A DNA stretch of 26,498 bases, taken from NCBI GenBank assembly GCA_028876695.1, contig JAGWRH010000399.1:1-26498 (forward strand), in the 5' to 3' direction. The translations under genes were made by a program, and so were the position numbers. The notes below the pieces were generated by a model. The model ran no database searches and was not told where the DNA came from. It saw nothing but the letters and a program-made list of their open reading frames with translations. Shown one piece after another: positions 15,984 to 23,289 of the stretch; the first letter of the stretch is position 1, and the number at the start of each line of letters is the position of its first letter. Origin of the DNA: Acidobacteriota bacterium (GTDB lineage: Bacteria; Acidobacteriota; Terriglobia; Acidiferrales; UBA7541).

Positions 15984-17225
15984 TCACTCTTCCCATCGTT
16001 TAAATATCAGCGATGCGTTTGTTCCGCCGAAGCCGAACGAATTAGAGAGCGCGTAACGAACCTCCGCCTTGCGCGCCTGATTGGGAATGTAATCGAGGTC
16101 GCATGCGGGGTCAGGCTTTTCATGGTTGATTGTCGGGGGCAATATCTGGTCGCGCAGCGCCAACACGCTGACGCCTGCCTCCAGTCCACCCGCGCCGCCC
16201 AGCAAATGCCCGGTCATTGATTTGGTCGAGCTGATTGGCACTTTCTTTGCGCGGTCCCCGAATACGCGCTTCAGCGCCTCTGTTTCGATCGCGTCGCCGA
16301 TCGGCGTAGACGTTCCGTGCGCGTTCACGTAGCCGATATCCTCGGGCTGAATCTTCGCATCCTTCAGCGCCGCCATGGAAACGCGATATCCCCCATCACC
16401 GTGCTCCGCGGGCTGCGTAATGTGGTGGGCGTCGCCGGACATTCCATACCCCACGATTTCCGCCAGAATTTTGGCTCCCCGTCGCCGCGCGGATTCGAGC
16501 GATTCCAGGATTAAGACTCCCGACCCTTCGCCGACGATAAAGCCGTCGCGCTCCGAATCGAACGGACGGCTCGCCCGCTCCGGCTCATCATTACGCGTAG
16601 AAAGCGCGCGCATCGCTGCGAACCCGCCGATGCCCATCGGCGTGACCGCCGCTTCAGCCCCGCCCGCGATCATGATTTCAGCGTCGCAACGCTGAATGAT
16701 CTTGAATGCGTCGCCTACCGCATGCGCGGACGCGGAACATGCCGTCGCCGTGGCCGAATTCGGACCTTTGGCTCCGTAGCGAATCGACACGTTTCCCGAG
16801 GCCAAATTCACAATCGCCGCAGGAATGAAAAAGGGAGAGATTTTGCCGGGGCCGCCTTGCAGATACTTCGAATGCTCGCGCTCAATTACGTCGAATCCGC
16901 CGATGCCCGACCCGATAAAAACGCCCGCCGCATCCGCCAAGTCCGGGCCAATCTTCAGTTCAGCTCCGCGAACGGCGAATTCCGTTGCCGCCAGCGCCAG
17001 CTGTATGAAGCGGCCCATTTTTTTCAGCTCTTTTTTGTCCACCCAATTGAGTGGATCGAACCCCTTCACTTCTCCGGCGATGCGGCAGTCGAATCCGCTG
17101 GCGTCAAAGTGCGTAATCGGCCCAATGCCGCTTTTGCCCGCGAGCAAACTGGCCCATGTCTGGTCGGTTCCGATACCGCATCCGCAGACCAGCCCAACGC
17201 CCGTGACAACCACTCGGCGGCTCAA
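15984..17225 (-). CDS. fabF: Beta-ketoacyl-ACP synthase II
   Basis: A 413-residue condensing enzyme of type II fatty-acid synthesis. It joins malonyl-ACP to a growing acyl-ACP chain with loss of CO2. The complete Cys-His-His triad is present: C163 in ATACSASAHA, H303 in NAHGTSTPIGD and H340 in STKSMTGHLLGGAGG, with the conserved K335. The start MSRRVVVTGVG and the ending SFGFGGTNASLIFKRW are typical of FabF. The start codon is TTG at 17225, preceded by AGGAG eight bases upstream; no nearby ATG gives the same N-terminus. It lies 59 bases downstream of acpP, its carrier protein, with a perfect palindrome in the gap, and etfBA follow. Confidence 0.97.
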   Translation of the reverse strand: MSRRVVVTGVGLVCGCGIGTDQTWASLLAGKSGIGPITHFDASGFDCRIAGEVKGFDPLNWVDKKELKKMGRFIQLALAATEFAVRGAELKIGPDLADAAGVFIGSGIGGFDVIEREHSKYLQGGPGKISPFFIPAAIVNLASGNVSIRYGAKGPNSATATACSASAHAVGDAFKIIQRCDAEIMIAGGAEAAVTPMGIGGFAAMRALSTRNDEPERASRPFDSERDGFIVGEGSGVLILESLESARRRGAKILAEIVGYGMSGDAHHITQPAEHGDGGYRVSMAALKDAKIQPEDIGYVNAHGTSTPIGDAIETEALKRVFGDRAKKVPISSTKSMTGHLLGGAGGLEAGVSVLALRDQILPPTINHEKPDPACDLDYIPNQARKAEVRYALSNSFGFGGTNASLIFKRWEE

Positions 17226-17256
17226 CGATGCTTCTCCTGTTTGGGATGGGACGACC

Positions 17257-17276
17257 CGCCTGCCGATCGGCAGGCG
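17257..17276. repeat. Perfect 20-bp palindrome between acpP and fabF
   Basis: CGCCTGCCGATCGGCAGGCG equals its own reverse complement. In the message it folds into a GC-rich hairpin of about eight pairs with a four-base GATC loop. No run of U follows it in the direction of transcription, so it is not a standard intrinsic terminator. It begins nine bases after the acpP stop codon. It may shield the 3' end of the acpP message, partly reduce read-through into fabF, or be one copy of a dispersed palindromic repeat. Confidence 0.85.
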
Positions 17277-17284
17277 TACTGGAT

Positions 17285-17530
17285 TTACTTGCTCGCCTTG
17301 GCGTGCTTATCGATGTACTCGATCGCGTCCTTCACCGTCGCAATCTTTTCGGCATCCTCATCCGGGATCTCAATGCCGAAAGCTTCCTCGAAAGCCATGA
17401 CCAGCTCGACCGTGTCGAGCGAGTCGGCGCCGAGGTCGTCCACGAACGAAGCGCTGGGAGTCACTTCGCCTGCATCCACTCCGAGCTGCTCGACAATGAT
17501 TTGCTTCACGCGTTCTTCAACGCTGGCCAT
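17285..17530 (-). CDS. acpP: Acyl carrier protein
   Basis: An 81-residue acidic ACP, full length for the family. The phosphopantetheine attachment site is S37 in GADSLDTVELVMAFEEAFGI, with the usual acidic helix after it (EIPDEDAEKI). It carries acyl chains as thioesters during type II fatty-acid synthesis in the cytosol. GGAGG lies ten bases before the ATG at 17530. The gene is the first of the acpP-fabF-etfB-etfA string, and a good sigma70-type promoter lies about 80 bases upstream, with a GC-rich structured leader between. A second, different ACP lies at 26195-26479; the sequence match to housekeeping AcpP and the fabF neighbour make this one the fatty-acid ACP. Confidence 0.97.
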   Translation of the reverse strand: MASVEERVKQIIVEQLGVDAGEVTPSASFVDDLGADSLDTVELVMAFEEAFGIEIPDEDAEKIATVKDAIEYIDKHAKASK

Positions 17531-17554
17531 TCTTTGTGTTCCTCCGATATCGTT

Positions 17555-17589
17555 GCCTGAGGCCCCCAGGCTGCGCCACGGGCGGGGGC
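17555..17589 (-). promoter_or_regulatory. acpP leader with two competing GC-rich hairpins
   Basis: Within the predicted acpP 5' leader, GCCCCC (17584-17589 on the minus strand) can pair with GGGGGC (17562-17567), leaving a 16-base loop. Alternatively GCCTG (17567-17571) can pair with CAGGC (17555-17559) over a seven-base loop. The two structures use overlapping bases, so they cannot both form in full. They lie upstream of the acpP ribosome binding site. Function is not shown. Confidence 0.35.
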
Positions 17590-17610
17590 TGCACCCTGCG
17601 TAACCTGAAC

Positions 17611-17639
17611 ATTCTATGCGTGCTCAGCAATCGGGTCAA
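17611..17639 (-). promoter_or_regulatory. Sigma70-type promoter for acpP-fabF-etfBA
   Basis: On the minus strand TTGACC (17634-17639) is followed after exactly 17 bases by TAGAAT (17611-17616). These match five of six bases of each consensus box at the ideal spacing. The transcription start should fall near 17604, giving a leader of about 74 bases before the acpP ATG. It is the best conventional promoter I found in the window. Confidence 0.72.
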
Positions 17640-17870
17640 CCTTTGCTCGTGCGGGTAATTCGCCTCGGGGCGATGTGCGTCAGAGGAACACAACCGATCG
17701 CAGAGATGATCTGGGCAGCACGAACGGTGATCGCCGTCGGGACCAAAATCGCGTTAACGATTGCCCCATCCGAGCGCCGCCGGCGCTATTTTCGACCGCA
17801 ACAGACCAGCCGGATGTATGCTGGACGCGGTTTGGTTTCGTGATTCCGGCGCGAGAGGAGGAAAAAACTT

Positions 17871-18698
17871 TTGGCTCGCACGCCGCAAAGCGTGGCACTG
17901 ACGCAAGTACTCGAATGGGATGAAGGGACAGTGCGCCGGAAGGAAGATTTCTTAGCGGCGGAGGAGCCCCTGGAAATTCGCATCGGCGAGCATCCGCTGA
18001 GCGTGACTATGCGCACCCCGGGACACGACCTCGAATTGGCCGCTGGCTTTTTGTTTACGGAGGGGATTGTCGAGAGGCGCGCACAAATCTTGGATCTCGA
18101 GGAAAACGCAGGCGATAGTTCGGCAAATCGCACCAACACGGTGCGGGCGCGGCTGGCACCGGAAGCGATGCCGGATTTTGTGAAGTTGCGGCGGCATTTT
18201 TTCGCCGCATCGAGCTGCGGGATTTGCGGTAAGGCTTCGATTGACGCGGTGCGCGCCCGGGCGATCGCGCCACTAAGCGACCGGTTCCAAATCGCAGCGG
18301 AGGTTCTCATCCGCATGCCCGAGGCGCTGCGGGAATCGCAGGCCGTGTTTGACCGGACTGGCGGATTGCATGCAGCGGCGCTTTTCGATGCGAACGGCGA
18401 GTTGCTGGTGGTCCGCGAGGACATCGGGCGGCACAATGCGGTCGATAAAGTGATCGGCTGGGCGCTGCTGAACGAGCGCGTCCCGCTTTCAAACACCGTG
18501 CTGATGGTGAGCGGGCGCGGCGGGTTCGAGATCATACAGAAGGCTGTAGTGGCGGGGTTGCCGGTCGTCGCGTGCGTCTCGGCGCCGTCGAATCTGGCTG
18601 TCCAGCTCGCTCGCGAAATGCGGCAGACGTTGATTGGATTTTTGCGCGGCACACGGCTGGTGGTTTACGCCGGCGAGGACCGAATCGCTCAGACTTAA
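17871..18698 (+). CDS. fdhD: Formate dehydrogenase accessory sulfurtransferase FdhD
   Basis: A 275-residue FdhD. It moves sulfur from a cysteine desulfurase to the molybdenum/bis-MGD cofactor before insertion into formate dehydrogenase, a step needed for activity. The catalytic motif is intact: SSCGICG with C116 and C119. Other family segments are EEPLEIRIGEHPLSVTMRTPG near the N-terminus, AAGFLFTEGI, the cofactor-binding TGGLHAAALFD and VREDIGRHNAVDKVIG, and a C-terminal SGRGGFEIIQKAVVAG with VSAPSNLAVQLA. The start is a TTG at 17871, with AGGAGG nine bases upstream. It is divergent from acpP and convergent with the HD-GYP gene, and no formate dehydrogenase or molybdenum-cofactor gene lies in the window. 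Confidence 0.96.
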   Translation: MARTPQSVALTQVLEWDEGTVRRKEDFLAAEEPLEIRIGEHPLSVTMRTPGHDLELAAGFLFTEGIVERRAQILDLEENAGDSSANRTNTVRARLAPEAMPDFVKLRRHFFAASSCGICGKASIDAVRARAIAPLSDRFQIAAEVLIRMPEALRESQAVFDRTGGLHAAALFDANGELLVVREDIGRHNAVDKVIGWALLNERVPLSNTVLMVSGRGGFEIIQKAVVAGLPVVACVSAPSNLAVQLAREMRQTLIGFLRGTRLVVYAGEDRIAQT

Positions 18699-18818
18699 CT
18701 GCGCTCGATCTTCTTGCGGCGCATGGACGCGCCCTTCGGAGCGAAAACGCCGAGCGCAGGTTGATCAAGTCGCTCGAAGCCGCCGCTGAAGCGGGGCTGG
18801 CTTTGTGCCGCTACCTCG

Positions 18819-19811
18819 CTAACCAAGGCCGGCCTCCCGCGAACTGCCGCCGGCCGCGGCCGCGCGACGTTCCACGATCATAACCCGAAAGGCTTCAAGA
18901 AGCGGCCGGTCCCACCAGCCACGCTTGGCCTCTTCCTCCATAATTGCGAGCGCAACCGCAGAAGGCGACGCTTTGCGATACGGACGATTTGTCGTAAGCG
19001 CATCGTAGACGTCCGCAAGTTGCAGGATCGCCGCCGTAACGGGAATCTGCGAGTTTCGCAAGCCGTCTGGATATCCGGAGCCGTCGTGGCGTTCGTGATG
19101 ATGCCGAATAATCGGAAGCACCAGGCGAAACGTGCGCAGCGGAGCACAGATTCGTTCACCGACTACCGGGTGCTCGCGGATCACGCGCATCTCTTCTTCA
19201 GAAAGCGAGCTGGGCTTGAGCAGAATTGCGTCCGGCACCGCGACCTTGCCGATATCGTGGACGATTCCCGCGCGGCGCAGCGCTCGAATCTGATCTTCCG
19301 GCAATCCCAATTTCTCTCCGAGCTGCGACGACATATTCGCCAGCCGCTCGCAATGTCCGCGCGTGTACGGATCGCGCGCCTCGATGCTTTGCGCCAGGCT
19401 AAAGAGGACGGATTCAGCGTGCTCGAGCTCATCGGTGAAAAGTTTCAGGCGAACCAGCGAGCGAACACGCGCCATCAGCTCGTTAATGTCGATCGGCTTG
19501 CTGAGAAAATCCTCCGCGCCAGAATTGATGCCTTGAATGCGATCCTCAGTTGCGGAAAGTCCAGTGATCAGCACCACAGGAGTGAGCCGCGATTCGGGCG
19601 TGGCCTTGATGCGACGGCACACTTCCAAACCATTCATTCCCGGCATTAGGATATCGAGAAGCACCAGGTCCGGGCGGAATGAGGCGCAGGTCGCGAGTGC
19701 GGACGGGCCGTCGCTCGCTTCGCATACTTCGTAGCCTTCGCGGCGAAGAAGAATAGCCAGACCACTGCGAGCGGCTATCTCGTCATCAACGATAAGAATT
19801 CGTTCAGCCAT
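18819..19811 (-). CDS. Response regulator with REC receiver and HD-GYP output domain
   Basis: A 330-residue two-domain signalling protein. The N-terminal receiver domain (about 3-120) has the acidic pair D9/D10, the phospho-acceptor D53 in LLDILMPGMNG and K105 in SKPID. After a short helical linker, the HD-GYP domain (about 140-320) has H185/D186 in HDIGKVAVPD and the diagnostic HHHERHDGSGYP at about 237-248, all intact, so cyclic-di-GMP phosphodiesterase activity is expected. No sensor kinase lies beside it. I chose the ATG at 19811 because MAERILIVDDE matches the usual receiver start; an ATG at 19838 would add nine residues, and that ATG lies inside a TATGAT that may be the -10 element. The last 15 residues are low complexity. 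It converges with fdhD, 120 bases away. Confidence 0.94.
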   Translation of the reverse strand: MAERILIVDDEIAARSGLAILLRREGYEVCEASDGPSALATCASFRPDLVLLDILMPGMNGLEVCRRIKATPESRLTPVVLITGLSATEDRIQGINSGAEDFLSKPIDINELMARVRSLVRLKLFTDELEHAESVLFSLAQSIEARDPYTRGHCERLANMSSQLGEKLGLPEDQIRALRRAGIVHDIGKVAVPDAILLKPSSLSEEEMRVIREHPVVGERICAPLRTFRLVLPIIRHHHERHDGSGYPDGLRNSQIPVTAAILQLADVYDALTTNRPYRKASPSAVALAIMEEEAKRGWWDRPLLEAFRVMIVERRAAAAGGSSREAGLG

Positions 19812-19833
19812 GCGTTGCTTGCGGCACGCCGGA

Positions 19834-19839
19834 ATCATA
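19834..19839 (-). promoter_or_regulatory. TATGAT -10-like hexamer overlapping the alternative start of the HD-GYP gene
   Basis: The minus strand reads TATGAT at this position, with TTTCGT 17 bases upstream as a weak -35. If it is the -10 element, transcription starts near 19827, downstream of the ATG at 19838. That would leave the ATG at 19811 as the real start, with a leader of about 16 bases. Confidence 0.3.
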
Positions 19840-19939
19840 CAGAATCATGCGGCGCCACGAAACCCGCAAAAAGTTTCTATTCGATGCGCTCGAGCCGAGG
19901 CAAGGGATTGCTTCGCGGTTCGTCGAAATAAATGTATCC

Positions 19940-19958
19940 TGTCCGTTATTTTAGGACA
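19940..19958. promoter_or_regulatory. TGTCC-N9-GGACA inverted repeat, possible operator
   Basis: Five-base arms TGTCC and GGACA flank an AT-rich nine-base centre (GTTATTTTA), giving a 19-bp site with dyad symmetry. It lies in the gap between the HD-GYP gene and the DUF6986 gene, 61 bases before the latter's ATG, in a locally AT-rich stretch that contrasts with its GC-rich surroundings. This size and position suit a dimeric transcription factor. The factor is unknown. Confidence 0.4.
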
Positions 19959-20019
19959 ATCCGGAAATGCCGGCGGCAAATACCTGCACCGCCGTGATTC
20001 CTAGTACTCGCGAGGATCG

Positions 20020-21459
20020 ATGAAAAGAACGCTCCCACCGGAATTATTGGGCGAAGTGGCGACGCGGCTCGAGCGCGCACACCAGGCATTTCAACGGCGT
20101 TATCCGGGCGCGCCCGCGGAGCGACAGCCGGTTCACGTTGTGTACGGCGGAGCGCATCTTTTTCGCGCGAATACTGTCCGCAAGATGGGCGAACTGGCGC
20201 TGCGTTCGCTCGATGATTACGCGCCGGATTTCGCGGTGTTCGCGAAGGCGCTGGGATTCTCCGGCACCGGCACGTTCCCTGGGTCGGCGGATGCGATCGC
20301 CGCGATTGCCAGATCGGCTGAAGCCGATCCATCCGCGGCTCGGCGGGAGAACGGAGCCGCGTGGTTTGCGCACACCGTGTATCGTCGAGTGAGCGACAAG
20401 CTGCGGCGCGAGCCCGTGGAAGATTACCGCATCGATTTCGAAGATGGGTACGGGAATCGTCCTGATGACGAGGAGGACGCGCATGCCGCCGCCGCCGCAG
20501 AACAGGTCAGCGCGGCAAAAAATGACGGGCAACTGCCTCCCTTCCTAGGGATTCGCGTCAAGCCCTTTTCGGAAGAACTGCGCGATCGCAGTGTGCGCAC
20601 GTTGGACGTCTTCTTGACTGCGCTGGCGGAAAAGACGCGCGGCGAGCTGCCGAGACCGTTTTATATCACGCTTCCAAAAGTGACGCTGCCCGATGAGGTG
20701 GCGGCCCTCGCGGATCTCTGTTCGCGGTTGGAACCGATACTCGACCTCGAACCTGGCGTTCTGCGAATCGAAATTATGATCGAGACGCCGCAGGCAATTT
20801 TGAACGAGCGCGGCGAAGCAGGCCTGCTGGCACTCGTGACTGCCGCGCGAGGGCGCTGCGTGGCAGCGCATTTCGGGCCTTACGACTACACCGCTTCCCG
20901 GAACATCGCATCCGTTTACCAGCCGATACGCCATTTCGCATCGGATTTCGCGCGCGAACTGATGCAGGTATCGCTCTCGGGAACGGGAATTCGTTTGGCG
21001 GATGGACCGACGAACATCATGCCGATTCCTCCCTATCGAGCGAAGGAAGGCGGATCGCTTGCGCAGCGGCAGGTGGACGAAAATCGCGACGCTGTGCATC
21101 GCGCTTGGAAAATCCATTTTGAGAATGTGGGCCGGTCACTGGCAAACGGATTCTATCAAGGATGGGATTTGCACCCCGCGCAGCTTCCCGCACGATACGC
21201 AGCGGTCTATTCGTTTTTCTTGGAGAACCTAGAACCTGCCGCGGACCGGCTGCGAAATTTCATCGAAAAAGCTGCGCAGGCGACGCGCGTAGGCCAGGTG
21301 TTCGACGACGCCGCAATGGCCCAAGGCCTACTGAACTATTTCCGGCAGGCGATCAATTCCGGGGCAGTGACGCCGGCGGAAGTGCAGCAACTCACGGCAG
21401 TTACGGCAGATGAATTGCGCGCTGGATCATTCGTGAAGATCCTGGAAAACCGCAAGTAG
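20020..21459 (+). CDS. DUF6986 / HpcH-HpaI-CitE-like aldolase family protein
   Basis: A 479-residue protein resembling the TIM-barrel citrate-lyase-beta/HpcH aldolase superfamily, in the long form classed as DUF6986. Signature segments are DYRIDFEDGYGNRPDDEEDAH (about 135-155, acidic and metal-site like), ITLPKV, RIEIMIETPQAILN (about 249-262, whose Glu corresponds to the CitE metal ligand) and CVAAHFGPYDYTAS (about 281-294, where the Asp corresponds to the second ligand). The C-terminal part, with YQGWDLHPAQLPARYAAV, resembles the CitE lid region. Members probably cleave or form C-C bonds of 2-oxo or CoA-linked acids; the substrate is not known from sequence. The ATG at 20020 has GAGG just upstream. 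A 19-bp inverted repeat lies 61 bases upstream. It converges on the DHA2 exporter gene. Confidence 0.82.
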   Translation: MKRTLPPELLGEVATRLERAHQAFQRRYPGAPAERQPVHVVYGGAHLFRANTVRKMGELALRSLDDYAPDFAVFAKALGFSGTGTFPGSADAIAAIARSAEADPSAARRENGAAWFAHTVYRRVSDKLRREPVEDYRIDFEDGYGNRPDDEEDAHAAAAAEQVSAAKNDGQLPPFLGIRVKPFSEELRDRSVRTLDVFLTALAEKTRGELPRPFYITLPKVTLPDEVAALADLCSRLEPILDLEPGVLRIEIMIETPQAILNERGEAGLLALVTAARGRCVAAHFGPYDYTASRNIASVYQPIRHFASDFARELMQVSLSGTGIRLADGPTNIMPIPPYRAKEGGSLAQRQVDENRDAVHRAWKIHFENVGRSLANGFYQGWDLHPAQLPARYAAVYSFFLENLEPAADRLRNFIEKAAQATRVGQVFDDAAMAQGLLNYFRQAINSGAVTPAEVQQLTAVTADELRAGSFVKILENRK

Positions 21460-21494
21460 ACTCAGGGTTGAACAACAGCCATCTCGAATTCCCG

Positions 21495-23096
21495 CTAGTG
21501 CACGGGCGCGCGGCGACCGCGCCCTTTAGACGCTTTCATTAGAAACAGCAGCGGGATAACGGCCAGGCAAATCATGCTCATGACCCAGAAATTATCGACG
21601 AAAGATAGCATCATGGCCTGGCGTTGAAGCTGCGAGTAGATCAACTGCTGCGCCGTGATCGCAGCATGGGCCGCGTCGAGCCCGCGAGATATCAACTGGT
21701 GGATCACGTGGCTGAGCGCCGCCTGATAATGCTGATTCGTGGGCGTAAAGCTGGGCACCAGCCGCTGCTGGTGAAATTGCGCGCGACGGGCAAGCATGGT
21801 CGTCACGAAAGAAATGCCGGTGCTCGCACCAATATTGCGAGCGAGGTTGATGAAACCGGTAGCGTTGTTCGTTTTGGCGGGAGGAACGAAGGAAAAGGCC
21901 ATTACATTTATGGGGACGAAAAGAAAAGCGGTGCCGGTGCGCGAAATGGCCCAATCCACAACGGTCGTACTCATGCCGACCTCGAGCGTGAAGCGCGAAA
22001 GTTGCCAGAGTCCAACGGAGATCACGCAAAGGCCGATCACCACGATCCAGCGAGGCTCGAACCGCCCCAGCAGCCATCCGACGAACGGCAGAAAACCGAG
22101 TAGGACCAACCCGCCGGGCAGAAGCGCCAATCCGCTTTGCATCGCCGTGTAACCCATCAGCGTTTGCAGCATAATCGGCAAAAGCACGGTCGTCCCGTAC
22201 ATCACCACGCCGAGCACGTACATCATGAACGTCGAAATAGCGAAGTTGCGGTCCTTCAGCAGGTGCAGCTCGATCACGGGGTCCTTGGCGTGTAGCTCCC
22301 AGATAATCAGCGCGATCAGGGCCGCACCGGAGATCACTGCGCCCCACATGATGAACGGCGAGCCGAACCAATCGTCACGCTCGCCCTTATCGAGAACGAT
22401 TTGTAGGAATCCAAGCCCCACGGCTAGCAGACCGAGGCCGATGAAATCGATGCGCAGCCCTTCTCTGAGCGTTTTGCGAATCTCGCCTCGAGGGTCGATG
22501 ATCAGAACCGATGTGAGCAGCAGCGAAACGATGCCAACTGGCACATTAAGGAAGAAAATCCACCGCCAAGTGTAGCTATCGGTGATCCAGCCGCCGAGCG
22601 TCGGACCGATCGTGGGCGCGAGAACCACTCCCATGCCGTAAATGGCCATGGCCATTCCTTGTTTCTCGCGCGGAAAACTATCTACCAGGATCGCTTGCGA
22701 GATGGGCTGCAGGCCTCCACCCCCTGCGCCCTGAATTGTGCGAAAAAGGACCAGCAGAGGCAGCGAGGGCGCGAGGCCGCACAGCAGCGAACTTAGCGTG
22801 AAAACCACCACGCAGCCCATGAAGAATCGTTTTCGGCCGAAAAGGGTGGAAAACCACCCGGTGAGCGGCAGCACGATGGCGTTTGATACAAGATACGAGG
22901 TCAAAACCCAGGTGCTCTCGTCGACTCCGGCCGAAAGGCTCCCGGCAATGTGCGGAAGCGACACGTTGGCCACACTGGTGTCCAGCACTTCCATGAACGT
23001 CGCCAGCATCACCGTCATGGCAATGAGCCATGGATTCACTTGCGGCGCGGAATATTCGACGACGGCCTCGATTCGCGGTTGGGCAGTATCACTCAT
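21495..23096 (-). CDS. DHA2 family (EmrB/QacA type) MFS multidrug exporter, 14 TM segments
   Basis: A 533-residue proton-driven exporter of the DHA2 branch. The first helix carries the family signature FMEVLDTSVANVSLPHIAGSL (motif D1); GWFSTLFGRKRFFMG is motif A, FRTIQGAGGGGLQPISQAIL motif B, and APTIGPTLGGWITDSYTWRWIFFLNVPVG the antiporter motif C with the following EmrB-type segment. About 14 hydrophobic segments are present. The C-terminal half contains the long loop SLLDxH-like equivalents with FHQQRLVPSFTPTNQHYQAAL, as in EmrB. Gram-negative members normally work with an EmrA/HlyD adaptor and an outer-membrane channel, but neither gene is adjacent here. TTGACT lies about 50 bases upstream, but no matching -10 box is placed well. 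The gene is divergent from the Na+/H+ antiporter. Confidence 0.94.
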   Translation of the reverse strand: MSDTAQPRIEAVVEYSAPQVNPWLIAMTVMLATFMEVLDTSVANVSLPHIAGSLSAGVDESTWVLTSYLVSNAIVLPLTGWFSTLFGRKRFFMGCVVVFTLSSLLCGLAPSLPLLVLFRTIQGAGGGGLQPISQAILVDSFPREKQGMAMAIYGMGVVLAPTIGPTLGGWITDSYTWRWIFFLNVPVGIVSLLLTSVLIIDPRGEIRKTLREGLRIDFIGLGLLAVGLGFLQIVLDKGERDDWFGSPFIMWGAVISGAALIALIIWELHAKDPVIELHLLKDRNFAISTFMMYVLGVVMYGTTVLLPIMLQTLMGYTAMQSGLALLPGGLVLLGFLPFVGWLLGRFEPRWIVVIGLCVISVGLWQLSRFTLEVGMSTTVVDWAISRTGTAFLFVPINVMAFSFVPPAKTNNATGFINLARNIGASTGISFVTTMLARRAQFHQQRLVPSFTPTNQHYQAALSHVIHQLISRGLDAAHAAITAQQLIYSQLQRQAMMLSFVDNFWVMSMICLAVIPLLFLMKASKGRGRRAPVH

Positions 23097-23289
23097 TCGT
23101 GAGCGTGCGGTTTCGTTCGACGCATTGAATGCTAGCGTGATTCAGTCAAATTGAAAATCAATCTCTCGGCCGGCTCGGGCTCTCCTTCGGCCCGTGCTAC
23201 TTCCGGTTTTTCGGCGGGCAACTCTCAAGATATGTACAATCGCATCATGTCTGACCGCCGAGCCGGCCATCGGCTTCGGAGGTTCCCGG

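Larger units (their letters stand above)
17531..17870. other. Divergent intergenic region between acpP and fdhD
   Basis: This 340-base stretch is the longest without a credible gene. Its left part holds the acpP ribosome binding site, leader hairpins and promoter. Further right, 17773-17787 forms a six-pair hairpin with a three-base loop followed by ATTTTC; this is too short for a confident terminator. The right end holds AGGAGG for fdhD. A TATGCT at 17816-17821 could be an fdhD -10, but no -35 is well placed. A 75-codon open frame crosses it on the plus strand, with no ribosome binding site or protein-like pattern. Confidence 0.5.

Noticed and set aside
17773..17787. Hairpin followed by ATTTTC as an intrinsic terminator
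   Set aside because: The stem is only six pairs with a three-base loop, the T-run has four bases, and there is no gene upstream on that strand that needs a terminator.
17616..17843. 75-codon plus-strand open frame in the acpP-fdhD gap
   Set aside because: No ribosome binding site, no motif, and it starts inside the acpP promoter; it is best explained as chance.
18699..18818. Protein-like frame after fdhD (ALDLLAAHGRALRSENAE and onward)
   Set aside because: The stretch looks helical and acidic/basic like real protein, but it has no start codon or ribosome binding site of its own and continues from an antisense-like frame inside fdhD. It could be a relic, but that cannot be supported.
23097..23160. 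TTGACT about 50 bases upstream of the DHA2 gene as a -35 box
   Set aside because: No acceptable -10 hexamer lies 16-18 bases downstream of it, so a promoter call is not justified.
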